A DNA stretch of 10,409 bases from Chromera velia. Its lineage: Eukaryota; Sar; Chromeraceae. Location of the stretch: NCBI GenBank assembly GCA_018398765.1, contig JAHBMJ010000795.1, positions 27,278 to 37,686 on the forward strand, written 5' to 3'. This document shows positions 7,241 through 10,409 of this stretch, one piece after another (within the stretch, counting starts at the first letter, position 1; the number at the start of each line of letters is the position of its first letter). A program made the translations under genes and the position numbers. Under the pieces are notes generated by a model. It worked only from the letters and a program-made list of their open reading frames with translations, was not told the DNA's origin and made no database searches.

Positions 7241-7407
7241 CGCTCTCTCTCTCTCTCTCTCTCTCGCTCGGTGTCATTCTGAAAGTCAGTCTCTCTCTCT
7301 CTCTTTTGTCTTAATTGTTCCGGTGACTCTAAGACGGAACGGTTTCATCTTTACTTTCCCCCCCAGGTCGGTTTTCTCCGGACGGACTGTGAGCGAAAGA
7401 GAGAAAA

Positions 7408-7434
7408 GGGGGGGGCGGGGGGGCGGGGGGGCGG
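7408..7434 (+). repeat. G-run block, quadruplex candidate
   Basis: Four G-runs (8, 7, 7 and 3 bases) separated by single C bases. This fits the G3+ N1-7 quadruplex pattern with very short loops. Confidence 0.8.
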
Positions 7435-7648
7435 GTCAATGGTTGGGAAGAGGGAGCTGCAAAGATTTCCTTCCTATCTCCTCTCCCCTCCCAGCCTTCC
7501 TTCCTTCCTCTCTGGTTGGTTGGAGCTGGAAGGAGAGAAAGGCAGAGAGAGAGAGAGAGAACGGGCAGTTCCCTCCCTTGGTTTTTTTTTTCGTTTCCCG
7601 TTTCACTTCACTGATCCATCCATCCTGACTGACTGACTGACGGAAGGC

Positions 7649-7677
7649 GGGGGGTCTTCCAGGGGGGGGGCGGGGGG
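7649..7677 (+). repeat. Second G-run block
   Basis: Runs of six, nine and six G bases. The nine-base run can supply two tetrad strands, so a quadruplex is possible. Confidence 0.65.
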
Positions 7678-7826
7678 CAAAATCTGTCTGCAAACCTTCC
7701 TTCATGTCTCTTCCTTCCTTCCTTGCAGAGTGACTTACTGACTGACTGATCAATTTACTAGGTGATGATCAGACGGAATAGTTGAATGAACGAAAACACG
7801 GACGGACGAAATGCAAAGTGCGGAGC

Positions 7827-7905
7827 AAAAAAGAAAGAAAGAAAGAAAGACTGATCTGTGAATCGAGAAGGAAGGAAGGAAGGAAGGAAAGAAGGAAGGG
7901 GGGGG
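7827..7905 (+). repeat. GAAA and GAAG purine arrays
   Basis: A short GAAA array, then a GAAG array ending in an eight-base G-run. Confidence 0.85.
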
Positions 7906-8340
7906 TGAAAAAAACCCGGGTCATCAGGGATTGTCCAAACCACAGTTGTTTGAATAAGCGTGGCTGCTGGTCGCAAAGAAGGAAGAAGAAAGTGACGAAC
8001 GAAAGAACAAAACAATTAAAGCGAAAGGAACCTTTCGGAACGGTTGAGAGAAGCATCAGATTAGAGATACCTGCCCACCATGCAACCTGCACACCGGCGG
8101 CTTCCTGTCTGGACAACACGCACGTGCAAAAGACTCGGAAAGGGAAGAGAGGGAAGGAAGCAGAAGACAGGCAGGCCTTCCTTTTTGCTTGTTGTCGGAA
8201 CATTACTACATCAGGACGAAAATGAAAGTGAACGGATGGGGGGTCACCGTGGTGGACATTCCCTTCTCCAACGGCCAGTTATCTGGTTGATCATGCATTT
8301 CTACGGTCAGTGCATTTCTTTCTTTCAACCTGTTTGTGTG

Positions 8341-9000
8341 TTACTTCGTTCTTCCATCCATCCATCCATCCATCGACTCACCCGTGCACAGAGAAAGAGA
8401 CAGAGAGAGAAACTCCCCTTCATTCATTTGGTCTCTTCTGACCGCCCCGACCGAAACAAGACGAGACTCTAAGATCTTGTCTTGCCTCTCTCTTTCTGTC
8501 TGTCTTGTCTGCCTGTTTCCGTCAGTCTGGTCTTTTGTTGAACGTTTCCAAGATTTAAGTCTCTCTTTCCAATGTGCGCCTGCCTGCCTGCCTGCTGCAG
8601 CCTATCTATCTATTTATCTATCTATGCCTTCCTTGTTTCCTTCCATTACTCTGTTCTTTTCTTATTGACTGAGTGAGATCCTCAGGGGGGGGGGGGGGTC
8701 CGTTCGCCTGTCTGCCTGCCCATCTATTTTTTTCTGGATTGGACTGGACACGTGAACGGAGGAAATCTCATTGAAAAAACAACATTCAAAAAGAACTAGA
8801 GAGAAAAAAAACAGGCGTGGATTGGGAAGGGCACGAACCTTCGTGTATGTCATGTGACGCACGCACATGGCCTTATGAAGTGAGGACGGAAGAAGTACTG
8901 CAGGACCTTTCGGTAAGGGGAGCTGGATGGAGGCTGGACCAGTTTTGCACTTGTATGTATGCATTGGTGATGAAGTAGTCGCGCAGAGTGAGAAAATCCT
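8341..9000. other. Gene-free stretch with CATC and TATC repeats and a 14-base G-run
   Basis: No gene supported. It has CATC (8353-8374), GCCT (8579-8594), TATC (about 8604-8626) and a run of 14 G bases (8685-8698). Confidence 0.65.
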
Positions 9001-9009
9001 TTGCCTCTG

Positions 9010-9010
<1 letters not shown>

Positions 9011-9066
<56 letters not shown>
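9011..9066 (+). repeat. CA then GA compound microsatellite
   Basis: (CA)19 at 9011-9048, directly followed by (GA)9 at 9049-9066. Confidence 0.95.
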
Positions 9067-9160
9067 AGCACCTCCCGTCTGCGTCTTCTTTCCGCCGCTT
9101 CCTTTGTTTTTCTTTCTGTCTGTCTTCTGTCTGCCTGTCCGTCCGTCGCCGTCCGTCCAC

Positions 9161-9192
9161 TTTTTCTTTCTTTCTTTCCTTCTTTTTTTTTT

Positions 9193-9232
<40 letters not shown>

Positions 9233-9257
9233 TTCTTTCTTTCTTTCTTTCTTTCTT
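9161..9257 (+). repeat. TTTC polypyrimidine array
   Basis: About 97 bases of pure pyrimidine on the + strand, largely TTTC units with a T-run near 9183-9193. A less regular pyrimidine-rich zone continues to about 9470. The opposite-strand frame is a Lys/Arg/Glu repeat and not a credible protein. Confidence 0.95.
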
Positions 9258-9558
9258 GCCTGTCTGTCTGTCTATCTTTCTTTCTGCCTGTCTTTTTGTC
9301 TGTTTTTCTGTCTGACCGTCCCCGTCCGGTTTTTCTTTCTTTCGTTCTTTCTCTTGTTTCCTTGTTTCTTCAACTTTCTTTCTTCTCTTCCTTTCTTCCC
9401 TCCCTTTCTTCCTTCCTGCTTGCTTGCTTTTCTTCTTTTTCTTTCTCCTTTGTTTCCCCTCCTTCTCTTCCATGTCTGAGAAGCCAGGGCCTCCCTCCCT
9501 CCACCCTCGCTTTCTTCCAATGCCTCTCAGTTGGCCGTCTTGTGCACTCGTTTTGGGA

Positions 9559-9593
9559 GATGGATGGATGGATGGATGGATGGATGGATGGAT
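9559..9593 (+). repeat. GATG microsatellite
   Basis: About eight perfect GATG units, the same unit as in intron 4 and at 6350-6367. Confidence 0.95.
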
Positions 9594-9599
9594 TGAAGA

Positions 9600-10290
9600 A
9601 AGAAGGAACGCGTACGAAGGGCGCATGGGCATCAAGTGAGGTCAGTCAGTCAGAAAGTGAATTAAGCAAGGTGGCAGAGTGGACAGAGAGTGCCCCTGTT
9701 GCACTCTTGGGATGTTTTCTGTGCACGTCACTGCAGCCAGGAATGATTTTTTAGAAAGTGCTTCGTGCTCTCTGAGTGATTGATCTTGGTGACTGATCGA
9801 ATAATTGAGCGTCTTGCCGATCATGTGTCAGTAGGATGAGAAAATAAAATAGGACAAGAGAGAGCAATCGCGAACGGCCTCCCGGATAGGGAGAGAGAAA
9901 AGAAGAAAATAAACGAGTCGAGAGAGGAGTACGCCTGCCCTCCGTTTCAGTTCTTCTGTCCTCACGGGCGGTTGGCTGTTGCTGCCTCTGCTGCTTATGT
10001 TGCCCGGACAGGAAGGCTTCATGACCAGAGGAAGAGAAAGTCGGCGAGAAAGCAGCAAAGGGCTTTTTCAAGCGAACGGAAGAAGGTACATTCTCAAGCG
10101 AACGGGGGGGAGCAAAGACATTTTGAATCGAACGTGACGAGAAAAGATTGTCGAGCAGACGCACACTTCCATTGTGGAACGGCCAGCTAGTCCGTCGAGC
10201 AGTCAATCATAGACAGACAGAGAGAGAGGCGGGGGGGGAGAAGGAGAATCGTCAAGAAAGGAAGTACATTAGGTACTTTTTGACTGATTA
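9600..10290. other. Less repetitive flank, no gene recognised
   Basis: This stretch is less repetitive than the rest of the flank. A 151-codon frame exists on the minus strand (9751-10206), but it shows no domain and its start codon and context are undistinguished. A 12-base direct repeat, TCAAGCGAACGG, occurs at 10068-10079 and 10094-10105. Confidence 0.5.
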
Positions 10291-10297
10291 CCAAAAA

Positions 10298-10348
10298 ATG
10301 AAGCACCAGTCGGCCGAGTGTCTGCGCAAGCAGAAGAAAATTCATGAG
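10298..10348 (+). CDS. Possible first exon of a following gene (very tentative)
   Basis: ATG at 10298 in an A-rich context opens MKHQSAECLRKQKKIHE, 17 codons that look like coding sequence (Lys, Gln and His rich, no simple repeat), ending at GAG|GTGAAA, which could be a splice donor. Without splicing the frame stops at 10355-10357 after two more codons. It could equally be the end of an exon or chance. No family is recognised. Confidence 0.15.
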
Positions 10349-10409
10349 GTGAAATAAAGTCAAGCGAGCATCACACGCACACTTTTTGTTTCTGAAAGAA
10401 TGTGTCCAT

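Larger units (their letters stand above)
7241..8340. other. Gene-free stretch with CT/GA tracts and G-runs
   Basis: No gene supported. It holds CT tracts (7242-7265, 7290-7302), a G-rich block (7408-7434), a GA tract (about 7546-7560), a second G-rich block (7649-7677), and GAAA/GAAG arrays (7827-7849, 7868-7905). Long frames here read through these repeats and give Lys/Arg/Glu- or Ser/Leu/Phe-rich strings with no family motif. Confidence 0.65.

Noticed and set aside
8222-8290. Small open frame starting MKVNGWGVTVVDIPF
   Set aside because: Composition looks protein-like, but it is only 22 codons, with no neighbouring exon or motif to support it.
8850-9635. 261-codon minus-strand open frame rich in Lys, Arg and Glu
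   Set aside because: It reads the complement of TTTC, CA and GATG arrays. The length comes from repeat periodicity and there is no domain or non-repeat core.
9667-9735. tRNA-like stretch (TGGCAGAGTGG resembles an A box, followed by an AGTGC/GCACT stem with a seven-base loop)
   Set aside because: There is no B box (GGTTCGA-type) downstream, no pairing acceptor stem and no T before the anticodon position.
8927-9754. 275-codon plus-strand frame rich in Phe, Leu and Ser
   Set aside because: It is a translation of the same microsatellites (His-Thr from CA, Phe-Leu-Ser from TTTC), with no motif.
9751-10206. 151-codon minus-strand open frame
   Set aside because: No domain, no homology I recognise, and no splice or start context supporting it. 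It could be real, but the sequence alone does not show it.

Overview
The window looks like nuclear DNA of an intron-rich eukaryote. It has GT-AG introns of 73 to 650 bases that are packed with microsatellites, there are no operons or bacterial ribosome binding sites, and one gene is spread over eight exons. Dense simple repeats, TGCATGCA palindromes in the non-coding DNA, and a long hybrid histidine kinase with low-complexity inserts would suit an alveolate or similar protist alga (for example a chromerid such as Chromera). That placement is inference; nothing in the window fixes the species.

Bases 1 to 6273 (+ strand) hold the 3' part of one gene for a membrane-anchored hybrid sensor histidine kinase. 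I joined eight exons (1-50, 124-611, 1004-1099, 1565-1699, 2171-2311, 2655-3120, 3531-5032, 5683-6273) because reading frames, splice phases and family motifs all agree across the junctions. The product in the window is 1155 residues plus a stop, and is open at its 5' end. In order it has an unclassified N-terminal sensor region, one transmembrane helix, a HisKA dimerisation and phosphoacceptor domain with its His, a HATPase_c domain with N, G1 and G2 boxes, a long low-complexity region that may contain a degenerate receiver, and a complete C-terminal receiver domain with its Asp. The expected phosphate route is ATP to kinase His to receiver Asp, then probably to a separate HPt protein encoded elsewhere.

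The introns are unusual. All seven end in TGCAG, most carry their own simple-repeat tract, one has a GATG/GATC minisatellite running right up to the acceptor, and another contains a duplicated copy of the preceding exon's end together with its splice donor.

Bases 6274 to 10409 have no gene I can support. They hold microsatellites (CTGT, GATG, CT/GA, CA, TTTC, GAAA/GAAG), G-runs able to form quadruplexes, and short degenerate direct repeats. A possible short exon near 10298-10348 could belong to a next gene running out of the window, but the evidence is weak.
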